A stretch of 54,830 bases of DNA. Source: Bacteroidales bacterium (GTDB lineage: Bacteria > Bacteroidota > Bacteroidia > Bacteroidales > F082). The notes under the pieces are model-generated. The model was not told the DNA's origin, searched no databases, and saw nothing but the letters and a program-made list of their open reading frames with translations. The DNA lies in the NCBI GenBank assembly GCA_018400955.1, contig JAGYLH010000008.1, forward strand, positions 1-54,830, read 5' to 3'. Numbering within the stretch: position 1 is the first letter of the stretch; every line of letters begins with the position of its first letter. Position numbers and translations under genes: made by a program. Shown here in pieces: positions 40,756-50,831 of this stretch.

Positions 40756-41298
40756 ATGAAAAAAACACAAAAATTATTACTGTTAGTTGCTCTGATTTCC
40801 ATATCACTGGCTTCATGCAACAAAATTAAGGAAGCCCTCGTAGTTGAGTTCGATGCTGTATTTAAGACCAATCTCAATGCCCTGGTTTCTCCCGGCACCT
40901 TAAAAGCCACTGATGGCACTTTTAGTGTGAGTTCAACAATTGATCCCTTGTCGAATCCTGATATGGCTACTTATGCTGCATTGATTCAAGAAATTAATGT
41001 AACTGAAATTACCGGCTTGATAACCAGCATTACCCAGCCCACAACCCTTGAAACCGCTACGGTTACCATGTCGTCTTCAGGCTATTCTGATGCGAGCTGG
41101 TTTTTTAGTGATGTTGCACTCAACCAAGGCACAACACTTACACTGGACAATGCCAATGGACAGTTCGACAATATGCAATCCATATTGGAGTCGAACAATG
41201 AGTTTACCGTTGAATTTAGCGGGTCCACCACCGACGATGATCTTGAGTTTGCCATGGAAATTACCATAAAAACCAAGGTTAAAGCCAGTCCATTATAG
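40756..41298 (+). CDS. Lipoprotein of unknown function
   Basis: A 180-residue lipoprotein: signal peptide KLLLLVALISISLASC with the lipid Cys at about residue 21. The mature part is Thr/Ser-rich and predicted to be beta structure (FSVSSTIDPLSN, TATVTMSSSGYSDASW, FTVEFSGSTTDDDLEFAMEITI), resembling a small immunoglobulin-like or sandwich domain. No family recognised. It is probably surface- or periplasm-exposed. It has its own promoter-like box and no partner gene. Confidence 0.65.
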   Translation: MKKTQKLLLLVALISISLASCNKIKEALVVEFDAVFKTNLNALVSPGTLKATDGTFSVSSTIDPLSNPDMATYAALIQEINVTEITGLITSITQPTTLETATVTMSSSGYSDASWFFSDVALNQGTTLTLDNANGQFDNMQSILESNNEFTVEFSGSTTDDDLEFAMEITIKTKVKASPL

Positions 41299-41311
41299 CC
41301 TCTGCATTGTT

Positions 41312-41842
41312 TTAATCCTCATTTTTTATGGAACCTAGGCATTGCAGACAAAAGCCTGGTTCTTTTTGATCAATATCCTCTACATAAGTGCTTGATTGCA
41401 TCACACAGGGGGGGAAGTAGCAATGCTTCAGGCCTAAGGTGTGTCCCAGCTCATGTATGATTTCCTTTTTGAAACGTTCGAAAAGCAGGAACTTATTCGG
41501 TTTCATACCATAATACTCGTTTTTCAGTCTGTGCAAAGAGGCAATGCCTGTGCGTCCATTCAGGAATGCCTGGCCAAATATGTATGTAAGGATAGGAATA
41601 AACAGGTCAACAGTGAACAATCCCAACACTTTTGATGCCTTAGGAGGTGCCATGGCATCAACTACTTTAATCAGCTCATTGCCGTTGTATTGTCTTCGGT
41701 TTGGGTCGAAAAAATCGCTCAGGTCCAAATGGCCCTGTGTCAGGCTCACCGGATAATTCAGTTCGGTAGCAATTTCAGCAGCTATTCGCTCCAAAAATTC
41801 CATATCAAATTGTCCGTATGCGATTAATGAGATTGTATGCAT
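41312..41842 (-). CDS. amzA: Archaemetzincin-family zinc protease
   Basis: A 176-residue cytosolic metalloprotease. It carries the complete archaemetzincin signature: HELGHTLGLKHC (HExxHxxGxxHC, Zn and catalytic Glu), then C...M in CVMQSS and a C-terminal CLQC pair that binds a second zinc. The N-terminal half is the usual mixed alpha/beta part. Archaemetzincins are common in archaea and scattered in bacteria; their natural substrate is not known. It lies convergent to the lipoprotein gene and shows no operon partner. Confidence 0.85.
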   Translation of the reverse strand: MHTISLIAYGQFDMEFLERIAAEIATELNYPVSLTQGHLDLSDFFDPNRRQYNGNELIKVVDAMAPPKASKVLGLFTVDLFIPILTYIFGQAFLNGRTGIASLHRLKNEYYGMKPNKFLLFERFKKEIIHELGHTLGLKHCYFPPCVMQSSTYVEDIDQKEPGFCLQCLGSIKNED

Positions 41843-41921
41843 ATTCTACTGGCCTCAATATCAAGCCTTTCCTATACAAGATGGGTTGTCAGGCTGATTT
41901 GTTTTACCGACCCAAAACGCC

Positions 41922-43262
<1,341 letters not shown>

Positions 43263-43264
43263 TT

Positions 43265-44929
43265 TTAATTCTCCTTATTTTTTAACAAAGGTAATGTGAT
43301 TGTCATTGTTGTGGATTGTCCCTGCACCGACTGCACGCCAATTTTGCCTTTATGGCTGTTTACAATGCCATGAACGATGGAAAGGCCTAAGCCTGAACCG
43401 CCTGTTTTTTGCTTGCTCGAAAAGAATGGCTCAAAAATATGCAGCTGGTCAGCCTCCGGAATACCTGTGCCATTATCCGAGATTATGATACAAACATGGT
43501 CAGAGTCGGGATTCTCCGTTTTGATAACTATTTCCCCATTTTCGTTGATAGCTTCCTTACTGTTGACCAACAGGGCGATACAAGCTTGTTTTATTTGATT
43601 TGGACTGCAAAAAATCAGGTCTTGTTCGGCGACAAAGTGCGAAATAAATTCAATATTGGCAATTTTCATGGGGTGCGACATGATGTTGAAAGTTTCGCGA
43701 AGTACTTCATGCAGGTTCTTGGCTTCAAAATTCTTTTGGTCTTTGCGTGAAAAATCGAGTAGGCCTTTCACAATATCCCCACACCTTTTGGTTTCCGTTT
43801 CGATAATTTTCAGGTGTTTCATCATTGAGTCCATTTTGGGCGGGGGCACTTCCTGGTTGTTGAGTTGCTTTTGCACCAACTTGGTGTAGGTAAGTATGCC
43901 CGTGAGTGGATTGTTTATTTCGTGGGCCACCGACATGGACAGCTTGCCCAGGGATGCAATGCGCTCAATATTAATCAACTCATTTTGAACTGCGCCTAAT
44001 TCCTCTGTTTTTTTCTGCACCTTATGCTCCAGCTGTTGCGACCAGTTTTGCAATTCAAGGTTGGCCCTTTCTAAATTGTCCAGCATATTGTTAAAGGCAA
44101 TGGAAACAGTGCGAATATCCGACAATTGGTTTGGTTCAACATTGAGCCGCATTTTTTTATCGCCGCTGGCAACCGCCTCACTGGCCAAAACAATGGCGTT
44201 AAATGGTTTTCTTATGTTTTTGGTGGCAAACAGCACCAGAAAAACCAGCAGCAGCACCGTCATAATGGTTGCCAGGATAAAAAAGTCAACCGATGATTCG
44301 CGCAGGGCCGAGTCTAGTTCATTAAGAGGAATTTTGATGATGAGTGATCCCAGCACCACATCCGTTTCGCGGTGTACCCAATGGCACTCCATGCAGGAAG
44401 GTTCGTTTAAAATGGGCGACCGGATCAGCAAATGCCTTTCGCGCCGGTATTTCCCAAACAATCCCAAGCCATTGGTTGAGTCGAGCACCACATAGGACTT
44501 TTCATCAATTTCTTTTGGCTCACTAAAATAACCTTTGAAATCTATTACTCTTGACAATGAATCATCTGCCTGGGTGGTATATACCAAACTTTCAAATTCG
44601 TTGTACATATTAACCTCATCGATATTGGGCAAACGGTTGATCACATCAAGGGTGTTTTGCAGTACGGCTTTGTCATTTTCAAGCATTGAATGATACAAAG
44701 CACCTTGTACAAAATGTCCGACATTGAAGCCGTTTTGATAAATCACCCTTTCCATAAAGCGCTCATTTACTGATCGGAATATAATTCCAAAAAGCAAAAA
44801 GAGAAATATGGATAAAATAAGGATGGAGTAAATGACCTGCCCATATATAGAGGACCTGATTTTTTCATATTTCTTGAAAAATGAAGGGCCTCTTTTTTTA
44901 TCGTTTTTAGTTTGGCTTGTGGTGTTCAT
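43265..44929 (-). CDS. Sensor histidine kinase with periplasmic CXXCH heme site
   Basis: A 554-residue membrane kinase: TM1 about 31-52, periplasmic sensor about 53-213, TM2 about 214-236, HAMP, then HisKA with the phospho-accepting His 336 in SVAHEINNPLTG and an HATPase domain (NGTGIPEAD, GGSGLGLSIV). The sensor has a single heme c site PSCMECHWVH (Cys 179, Cys 182, His 183) in a region resembling the DUF3365/Tll0287-like heme PAS fold. It therefore probably senses redox state, oxygen or NO. The gene precedes a sigma-54 regulator by 2 bases and follows the HybA/HybB/GcvH-like operon on the same strand. Confidence 0.88.
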   Translation of the reverse strand: MNTTSQTKNDKKRGPSFFKKYEKIRSSIYGQVIYSILILSIFLFLLFGIIFRSVNERFMERVIYQNGFNVGHFVQGALYHSMLENDKAVLQNTLDVINRLPNIDEVNMYNEFESLVYTTQADDSLSRVIDFKGYFSEPKEIDEKSYVVLDSTNGLGLFGKYRRERHLLIRSPILNEPSCMECHWVHRETDVVLGSLIIKIPLNELDSALRESSVDFFILATIMTVLLLVFLVLFATKNIRKPFNAIVLASEAVASGDKKMRLNVEPNQLSDIRTVSIAFNNMLDNLERANLELQNWSQQLEHKVQKKTEELGAVQNELINIERIASLGKLSMSVAHEINNPLTGILTYTKLVQKQLNNQEVPPPKMDSMMKHLKIIETETKRCGDIVKGLLDFSRKDQKNFEAKNLHEVLRETFNIMSHPMKIANIEFISHFVAEQDLIFCSPNQIKQACIALLVNSKEAINENGEIVIKTENPDSDHVCIIISDNGTGIPEADQLHIFEPFFSSKQKTGGSGLGLSIVHGIVNSHKGKIGVQSVQGQSTTMTITLPLLKNKEN

Positions 44930-45105
44930 TTTTTGGTTGTGATTAGCGTTTAAAGCATATCAGGGGTAGAAGTCAGTTTCTTGGTGTTTGTAGTTTTTGC
45001 AGTTTAATAAAATGAAAATCAATATTTTGAAAAGATCATTGATTTGTTTTCAATTGACTGAATAACACATGCAAGATACAAAAAAAGAGTGATCTCCCAT
45101 TAACA

Positions 45106-45185
45106 CTTTTCGCCGCACCACGCTATGGTGATAGCTTGGCCGGCGAAAAGCAGGGTTCGTATCGGGGGCAAAACCCCCACTGTAA
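45106..45185 (+). other. Structured intergenic element (cobalamin-riboswitch-like fragment?)
   Basis: A perfect 10-pair stem, CTTTTCGCCG (45106-45115) with CGGCGAAAAG (45141-45150), encloses a CACCA/TGGTG hairpin. A second hairpin GGGGG-CAAAA-CCCCC (45164-45178) is followed by ACTGTAA. The segment GGTTCGTATC plus hairpin plus ACTGTAA resembles the part of cobalamin riboswitches around their conserved ACTGTAA. No B12 box follows, and no plus-strand gene lies downstream, so strand and function are uncertain. In the minus direction it could be part of the end of the redox operon. Confidence 0.35.
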
Positions 45186-45190
45186 GTAGT

Positions 45191-45910
45191 TTAAGTTGTG
45201 GCAGTCATAAAGTTCTTTTCGAAATCCTTCCAAATTTCGCCGGGCATTTCGGCCAGGGCATTTCTGCTGATTTCACCGCCGTCTTGCATGATAACCATTG
45301 AAGGTTCAGGTGAATGTGCTTTCATACTCTCTGCCATGAAATCCTTAAAACGTTCCACTTCGCGCTTCGACCAGTTAATGGCATCTTCGGCCATGTAGCA
45401 GGCTTGTGTATCGGCCATCCAGTTGTTAGGCTTCACTTTGTAAATCCATCCTTGTCCGTAAGGGTCTTCATTCAACATTTCAGGTGTTTCGTGCAGCATG
45501 TGGTTCGATTTAAGAACCTCGCCTGAAACAGGGGATACAATTTTCAGTTTTTTGCCGTTTTGTCCTATTTCGGCAATCACATCACCTTTGTTGATTTTGT
45601 CGCCTGGCGCTTTCAGGTTGTTAATCTTTACTTCGCCAATGATATTCAGCAGCAAGTCGTCCAAACCAATGCGTGCAGCACCGCCTCTTTCGAGGAAAGT
45701 CCATGTGTGGTTTTTACTGTAGAACAAACCTTGTGGGATTTTCAGCAGGTTGGCTGAGAGAATTCCCAACGCTTCATTCAGTTTTTTAGTAGCTTTTGCT
45801 TGTCTGTTCAGTGCAATCCAAAAAGGCACCAGCAATAAGAAAAATGCTACAGTGATAAGGTACTCTATTCCCTTGGTCTCGAAAATGTTGTAATAGCTAA
45901 ATCCGTCCAT
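45191..45910 (-). CDS. Membrane-anchored GcvH-like protein (copy 1)
   Basis: A 239-residue protein with one N-terminal transmembrane helix (YLITVAFFLLLVPFWIAL), then a glycine-cleavage H-like lipoyl domain at about 60-170: FYSKNHTWTFLE, RIGLDDLLLNIIG, VSPVSGEVL, LNEDPYGQGWIYKV. The lipoyl Lys of true GcvH lies 7 residues before SPVSG; here that position is Gly and the nearest Lys is one residue later (GKKLKIV). The helical C-terminal tail of about 70 residues includes MQDGGEISRNALAEMPGE. It is the last gene of the HybA/HybB operon and has a paralogue at its start with the same tail. Probably an accessory subunit of the membrane redox complex. Confidence 0.75.
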   Translation of the reverse strand: MDGFSYYNIFETKGIEYLITVAFFLLLVPFWIALNRQAKATKKLNEALGILSANLLKIPQGLFYSKNHTWTFLERGGAARIGLDDLLLNIIGEVKINNLKAPGDKINKGDVIAEIGQNGKKLKIVSPVSGEVLKSNHMLHETPEMLNEDPYGQGWIYKVKPNNWMADTQACYMAEDAINWSKREVERFKDFMAESMKAHSPEPSMVIMQDGGEISRNALAEMPGEIWKDFEKNFMTATT

Positions 45911-45975
45911 TTTATTAATTTTTTAAAGGTTAATTTTTTGTAGTTTTAATTATTGATTAGTTGTATTTATTTCTT

Positions 45976-47205
45976 TTAATGTGCGCCTTTGGCCCAATCA
46001 GGTGATTTGCGCAGCACGGGCATTCTTAAAACAATCCAGCGGAAAACCCATATCTGAATCAGAATTACTGAAACCGATACAATGATTTCCCAGATGGTTG
46101 GTACATATCTTACCGGGGCATCAATATTGTAAGCGATGAGGGAGGTATTCATGCGGTTCAGAAAAATACCAACCAGTGTGAGTACTGCAGCAATATTAAT
46201 CAGCCTGATGTTTTTGAGTTTGAACCCATATAGGAACATAAACATGGGCACCACCACAAAAGGAATCATTTCGAGCAGATACCACCAGCCCCAGCCTGTT
46301 CCCAGATAAACCCAGTTTTTTTCGTGGGCAAATATGATCACATGCATAAAGAAGTAGGAGAACATGCTCAGTGCACAAATGCCTGCCAGTCCTACAAATA
46401 TGGGGTTTTTGGCTTTGCGGTAAGTTTCGTCAAGCTGATAGGCAAATAGCTTCCAGCAAAGAGTAACTACGGCAATTACAAGTGCAAGACCGCCAAAAAC
46501 ACTTTGAATCACAAACATCAACGGCATATATTGGTTGTACCATAAGGGGTGAACCTTGCCTTTGGCCAGCATAAAGAGGCCACCGATACCGGCCTGGTGA
46601 AGCACCGAAAGTGTGATCCCAAACACGACGGCCACCAAGGTGATGCCTGCCAGGAATTTGTGTGCTTTGCGTGCATTGAGCCATTCGGCCACCGAAGGCG
46701 AAAACTCCAACATCAGGCAAAGGATATAGAGCATAAAGTGCCATGCTACCAAAAACAGGATAGAGCTGACGCCATAATCATTTCCGATAATCACATTAAA
46801 AATATCGAGTGGGCGGCCCAACTCAAGGATCAGGGCAAATGAATAGAATATATAAGCCAGCAAGCCATTTAGTACAGCCACTTTTAAGATGGGGTTATAC
46901 TTTTTAAGGTGTAGCACATGGGTCATAAAAACAAGCACATAAGCTCCACCGGCCATGGCAACGCCCACAACCACGTTAAAAGCTTTCCAAATTCCCCAGG
47001 GCATTTCCTGCGTTAGGTTGGTAACTGAACCCAGGCCATACATAAACCTGTAAACAATAATACCAAGGCCCAAAAGTATAATCGGCAAAGTGATGATATT
47101 GAAAGCGGTGAAAATTTTGGTTTTAGGCTTCAGTTCGTTTAAAAAGAACTTCCAGATATTGTTGCCTTTGTTGTCTGCGTATTGAATTGTTGTAGTCTGG
47201 TTCAT
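45976..47205 (-). CDS. HybB/NrfD-like quinone-reactive membrane subunit
   Basis: A 409-residue integral membrane protein with about ten helices of the NrfD/PsrC/HybB family. The PWGIWKAFNVVVGVAMAGGAYV segment and GRPLDIFNVIIG with Glu/Arg near helix 4, and LSVLHQAGIGGLFML, are typical of the HybB branch. Such subunits bind quinone and exchange electrons with an iron-sulfur partner without heme. Its ATG overlaps the stop of the HybA-like gene (ATGA) and has a GAGGAGG inside the upstream coding end, so both are translated together. Confidence 0.88.
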   Translation of the reverse strand: MNQTTTIQYADNKGNNIWKFFLNELKPKTKIFTAFNIITLPIILLGLGIIVYRFMYGLGSVTNLTQEMPWGIWKAFNVVVGVAMAGGAYVLVFMTHVLHLKKYNPILKVAVLNGLLAYIFYSFALILELGRPLDIFNVIIGNDYGVSSILFLVAWHFMLYILCLMLEFSPSVAEWLNARKAHKFLAGITLVAVVFGITLSVLHQAGIGGLFMLAKGKVHPLWYNQYMPLMFVIQSVFGGLALVIAVVTLCWKLFAYQLDETYRKAKNPIFVGLAGICALSMFSYFFMHVIIFAHEKNWVYLGTGWGWWYLLEMIPFVVVPMFMFLYGFKLKNIRLINIAAVLTLVGIFLNRMNTSLIAYNIDAPVRYVPTIWEIIVSVSVILIQIWVFRWIVLRMPVLRKSPDWAKGAH

Positions 47206-48071
47206 AACTCTTCCTCCTCAGTATTTTGGGTACGTACTTTTGTGGCTTCATACACTCCGAGCAAAAAAGCGGGGAGCAATAAATCGACTGGTGCAATGGA
47301 TGAAACAAACCCTTTGGTAAGGGCCGGGTAGGATTTCAACTGGATTTTGTTGTTAAAACCAATCTGTTCAACAGGAACGGATGAAATTACCAACCAGCTT
47401 GTTCCGCCAGCTTCTTTTTCGCCATAAATATGAGGATGATACGTATCGGGGTTTTCGAGCATGCGCCTGCGTGCTTCATCAAGCAGTTCGCGGCGTGTGC
47501 CAAACATCAGGGCATCGTATGGGCAATCGGTAACGCAAGCTGGTTTTTCGCCATCTTCCCACCTGTGGTAGCACATATTGCACTTCACAATGCGTGGGTG
47601 GTTGTTATCGTATTCAGCCTTGGGTATTTCGAAGGGGCATGAGATCATGCAGAAACGGCATCCCATACATTTGTCTTCGCGCCACACTATCGGGCCTTCT
47701 TTGGTTTTATACAATGCTTGCGTCAGGCAGGCGGTGTAGCATGCCGGTTCGTTGCAGTGCATGCACTGATCCTTGCTGTATCCCTCGCTGCCATCGGGCA
47801 AATTGTACCAGTTAACTACTGTTCGTTTGGTTGGGTCCAAACTTCTCTTAATATCAGTATTGGGTTCGTCCTCAGGGAATTCCATATTATGCGAATCAGC
47901 ACATGAAAACTCACAGGTTTGGCACCCAACACATCTGCTGGCATCATAAAGTACTCCCATCAGCTCAACACCATCGTCGCTTGCCGGAGCTGCTTCGAGG
48001 CTTTTGCCCAAGGCCAGTGCCGCACCCGCTGCACCAAAGGCCTTAAAAAATGTTCTTCTGTTTAAGCTCAT
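47202..48071 (-). CDS. HybA-like Tat-exported ferredoxin with four [4Fe-4S] sites
   Basis: A 289-residue iron-sulfur protein. The Tat signal is LNRRTFFKAFGAAGAALALG. Four Cys clusters follow: CVGCQTCEFSC, CMHCNEPACYTAC, CMGCRFCMISC and CNMCYHRWEDGEKPACVTDC, the layout of HybA/NrfC/DmsB-type electron-transfer subunits. A C-terminal hydrophobic stretch (VDLLLPAFLLGVY) can anchor it in the membrane next to the HybB-like partner. It faces the periplasm. In NiFe hydrogenase 2 this subunit receives electrons from the hydrogenase small subunit; none is encoded here. Confidence 0.88.
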   Translation of the reverse strand: MSLNRRTFFKAFGAAGAALALGKSLEAAPASDDGVELMGVLYDASRCVGCQTCEFSCADSHNMEFPEDEPNTDIKRSLDPTKRTVVNWYNLPDGSEGYSKDQCMHCNEPACYTACLTQALYKTKEGPIVWREDKCMGCRFCMISCPFEIPKAEYDNNHPRIVKCNMCYHRWEDGEKPACVTDCPYDALMFGTRRELLDEARRRMLENPDTYHPHIYGEKEAGGTSWLVISSVPVEQIGFNNKIQLKSYPALTKGFVSSIAPVDLLLPAFLLGVYEATKVRTQNTEEEEL

Positions 48072-48119
48072 TTTTGATTTTGATTAGAATTATTTTGATT
48101 TGGTTCAGTTTTTCGATCT

Positions 48120-48800
48120 CTACTTAATGGTGTCAATGAAGTTTGTTTGAAACTCTTCCCACACCTCTGGCTCGGCGTTTTCGAGCACATGGCTTTTCAA
48201 TGCACCGCCATCCTGCATAACAGGGGCAAGCTTATTAACAGCATAAGCATTGGCCAAAACATCTTTCAGGCGAGAGAATTCTTTCTTCATCCAGCTGGCT
48301 GTTTGGTCGGCCATCAGCATAAACTGTGTTTCTCTGAACCAGTTAACCGGCTCAATATGATAAACCCAACCTTCAGCATAAGGTGCTGAGTTGAGCAAAG
48401 AGGGCTGGTTAAGCAGTTTTTCATTGATGGCGTTTACTGTCCCGGAAACAGGCGAATAGATATTCAAACGTTTTCCGTCCTGAATAATGGTAAACAGGTG
48501 ATCACCTTTTCTAACTGGGTCACCTGTCTTTTTCATCTCGATACGACTGGGCGTTCCGGTAATGTTTTGCAGGAAATCGTTGATTCCAACTTCTACTTTT
48601 CCATTTCTGTTCATAAACGCCCAGGTGTGTGTTTTGTCGAAATAAATCCCTTTGGGGATTCTAACGGTTTGTTCATCAAAAACCTCTAGCAACTGAGAGT
48701 TGGATTCGAGAACTGTTTTTTTTTTGCTCTTCATGTACTGAATTGTAACATCTACTCCGATTACTGTGAGTACGAATGCTGCGAAAATTAGTGCTACCAT
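48120..48800 (-). CDS. Membrane-anchored GcvH-like protein (copy 2)
   Basis: A 226-residue protein with an N-terminal transmembrane helix (VALIFAAFVLTVIGVDVTIQY), then a GcvH-like domain: FDKTHTWAFMNRNG, VGINDFLQNITG, IYSPVSGTVNAIN, APYAEGWVYHI. As in the paralogue at 45191, the canonical lipoyl Lys position is Gly and a Lys lies one residue later (DGKRLNI). The C-terminal tail (MQDGGALKSHVLENAEPEVWEEF) also matches the paralogue. It is the first gene of the operon and has a sigma-54-like promoter upstream. The two copies bracket the HybA/HybB pair. Confidence 0.75.
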   Translation of the reverse strand: MVALIFAAFVLTVIGVDVTIQYMKSKKKTVLESNSQLLEVFDEQTVRIPKGIYFDKTHTWAFMNRNGKVEVGINDFLQNITGTPSRIEMKKTGDPVRKGDHLFTIIQDGKRLNIYSPVSGTVNAINEKLLNQPSLLNSAPYAEGWVYHIEPVNWFRETQFMLMADQTASWMKKEFSRLKDVLANAYAVNKLAPVMQDGGALKSHVLENAEPEVWEEFQTNFIDTIK

Positions 48801-48848
48801 TTTTTTAAGTTTTAAGGGTTAATTTCTTTTTTGTTTTGCTCACACTAT

Positions 48849-48864
48849 TTCAATTGCCGTGCCA
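48849..48864 (-). promoter_or_regulatory. Sigma-54 (-24/-12) promoter of the redox operon
   Basis: On the minus strand TGGCACGGCAATTGAA. TGGCAC is a perfect -24 element and the -12 element TTGAA is one base off TTGCA, with exact spacing. It would start transcription about 38 bases before the ATG at 48800. Confidence 0.6.
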
Positions 48865-48913
48865 AAACTCATAAACACCTTGAATACAGGTATATGGATA
48901 AATAGTTGATCAA

Positions 48914-49115
48914 ATATTCAACAGGCATGTGTAAGTATATTCAACACTATAATTTTAATAAATCATTAAAAAACTAAATAACAGAGTGTTAAGATGTGTG
49001 TTGAAATAATATACACCTGTTGTAAAAATCAACACATAATAAATTGGGTAAGTTTATATACCATTAAAGAACAGTTATACAGATATATGCATTATGTGTA
49101 TATATATTCAACGAG
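48914..49115. promoter_or_regulatory. Cluster of TGTTGAA boxes, probable enhancer for a sigma-54 activator
   Basis: ATATTCAACA occurs at 48914-48923 and again at 48937-48946 (23 bases apart, about two helical turns). TGTTGAA recurs near 48999, the palindrome TGTTG-TAAAAAT-CAACA lies at 49018-49034, and ATATTCAACG lies near 49106. They lie 50-250 bases upstream of the sigma-54-like promoter, the normal place for NtrC-type binding sites. The rest of the 416-base AT-rich gap has no gene. Confidence 0.5.
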
Positions 49116-49168
49116 TTAAGTATCGGCTGTATTTTTCCCCGAAAAGTATCAGCAATCAGCATTATCCT

Positions 49169-49176
49169 TATATTTG
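49169..49176 (+). promoter_or_regulatory. Possible -7 box of yifB
   Basis: TATATTTG, a full TAnnTTTG match 40 bases before the ATG at 49217. No -33 TTG at proper spacing. Confidence 0.4.
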
Positions 49177-49216
49177 TTTCGTTTGAATCCTTTACCATTT
49201 TTTAAAGCAACCCAAT

Positions 49217-50755
49217 ATGCTCGTAAAAACATTTGGCAGTGCCTTGTTCGGAATCGAAGCCATTCCCATAACCATTGAGGTGAATATTGATAAAGGCATA
49301 CAGTTTTTTCTCGTTGGCCTTCCCGACAGCGCAGTAAAGGAAAGCCAGCAAAGGATAGAAGCCGCCCTGGGCAATACCGGCTATAAATACCCCAAGCAGA
49401 AAATTGTTATCAATATGGCCCCGGCAGATATCCGCAAGGAAGGTTCTGCCTACGATTTGCCCATTGCAATAGGTATCATGGCAGCTTCGGGGCAGATTGA
49501 AAATGAAAAACTCGGACAGTATATCATTATGGGTGAATTGTCGCTGGATGGGGGTTTAAAACCCATCAAAGGCGCACTGCCCATTGCGATCAAGGCAGTA
49601 AAAGAAGGCTTTAGCGGACTCATAGTGCCAATAGAAAATGCTGCTGAAGCCGCTGTGGTTAGCGAGCTGGCTGTTTATGGAGCCTCCAACATTCAGGAAG
49701 TTGTTGGATTTTTCAACAACGAAGGCAGCCTGGAGCCTACTGTTTTGGATACCAAAAACGATTTTGATGCCCATATTAACCAATATGAGTTTGATTTTGC
49801 CGACGTAAAAGGGCAGGAGAACATCAAACGGGCATTGGAGATTGCTGCATCCGGAGGGCATAATGTGATTTTGATTGGACCGCCCGGTTCGGGCAAAACC
49901 ATGCTTGCCAAAAGATTGCCTTCCATTTTGCCGCCCCTGAGCCTTGATGAAGCACTTGAAACCACCAAAATCCATTCGGTTTCGGGTGTGTTGGGGCAAA
50001 ACACTTCGCTGGTGCCGGTGCGGCCATTCCGCAGCCCGCACCATACCATTTCGGATGCAGGCCTGGTTGGGGGTGGCACTTATCCGCAGCCCGGTGAAAT
50101 TTCGCTGGCTCACCACGGGGTTTTGTTTTTGGACGAGTTGCCCGAATTCAAACGCTCTGTGCTGGAAGTGATGCGGCAGCCTATGGAGGACCGCGTTGTC
50201 ACAATTTCGCGTGCCAGGATTTCAGTTGATTTTCCGGCCAGTTTTATGCTGGTGGCTGCCATGAACCCTTGTCCCTGCGGGTATTACAACCATCCCGAAC
50301 AGGAGTGTGTTTGCAGCCCGGGCATTGTGCAAAAGTACCTCAACAAAATTTCGGGCCCGCTGATGGACCGCATCGATTTGCATGTGGAAGTGGTGCCTGT
50401 TCCGTTTAAGGATTTGGCTGACAGGCGCAATGGCGAAATCAGCCAACTGATCAGGCAGCGTGTGATCAAGGCGCGCCAGATTCAGGAAGCAAGGTTTAAA
50501 ATCAATCCGCAAGTGCACAACAACGCACAGATGTCGAGCAAAATGCTGCAAACCTATTGCGATATTGACGAAACGGGGCGCACCCTCCTGAAGAATGCGA
50601 TGGAGCGCCTCAGCCTTTCGGCCCGGGCCTATGATCGTATTTTAAAGGTGAGCCGCACCATTGCCGACCTCGAAGAAAGCGAAAACATCCGCACCGAACA
50701 CCTGGCCGAAGCTATTCAATACAGGAGCCTTGACAGGGAAACCTGGGGTAGTTGA
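49217..50755 (+). CDS. YifB/ComM family Mg-chelatase-like AAA+ ATPase
   Basis: A 512-residue protein with the full ComM layout: N-terminal Lon-protease-like fold ([35 protein letters not shown]), central Mg-chelatase AAA+ domain with Walker [25 protein letters not shown] and [12 protein letters not shown] with a zinc-like Cys set ([15 protein letters not shown]), and a C-terminal helical domain ([21 protein letters not shown]). ComM is a helicase that speeds branch migration in natural transformation. The Walker and sensor motifs are intact. Single gene, cytosolic. Confidence 0.9.
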   Translation: MLVKTFGSALFGIEAIPITIEVNIDKGIQFFLVGLPDSAVKESQQRIEAALGNTGYKYPKQKIVINMAPADIRKEGSAYDLPIAIGIMAASGQIENEKLGQYIIMGELSLDGGLKPIKGALPIAIKAVKEGFSGLIVPIENAAEAAVVSELAVYGASNIQEVVGFFNNEGSLEPTVLDTKNDFDAHINQYEFDFADVKGQENIKRALEIAASGGHNVILIGPPGSGKTMLAKRLPSILPPLSLDEALETTKIHSVSGVLGQNTSLVPVRPFRSPHHTISDAGLVGGGTYPQPGEISLAHHGVLFLDELPEFKRSVLEVMRQPMEDRVVTISRARISVDFPASFMLVAAMNPCPCGYYNHPEQECVCSPGIVQKYLNKISGPLMDRIDLHVEVVPVPFKDLADRRNGEISQLIRQRVIKARQIQEARFKINPQVHNNAQMSSKMLQTYCDIDETGRTLLKNAMERLSLSARAYDRILKVSRTIADLEESENIRTEHLAEAIQYRSLDRETWGS

Positions 50756-50800
50756 GGGGGCCATTGGAATATGAGGCAAGCTCAGCCTGCAAGATAATAG

Positions 50801-50823
50801 CGGCTGAAGTGCAGCTTCAGCCG
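50801..50823. repeat. Intergenic palindrome CGGCTGAAG-TGCAG-CTTCAGCCG
   Basis: Nine perfect pairs with a 5-base loop between the converging yifB and YdeI-like genes. No T-run follows, so it is a weak terminator at best; it looks like a short dispersed palindrome. Confidence 0.5.
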
Positions 50824-50831
50824 AACAGGGA

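Noticed and set aside
45151-45165. GGTTCGTATC resembles a tRNA T-arm
   Set aside because: No matching acceptor stem, anticodon arm or D-arm is found around it on either strand.
45976-48071. Calling the operon a NiFe hydrogenase
   Set aside because: No large or small hydrogenase subunit is present in the window; only the HybA/HybB-like parts are.
45191-48800. Calling the two H-like proteins glycine cleavage GcvH
   Set aside because: They are membrane-anchored, have long extra tails, lack Lys at the lipoyl position and lie with HybA/HybB rather than gcvT/gcvP.
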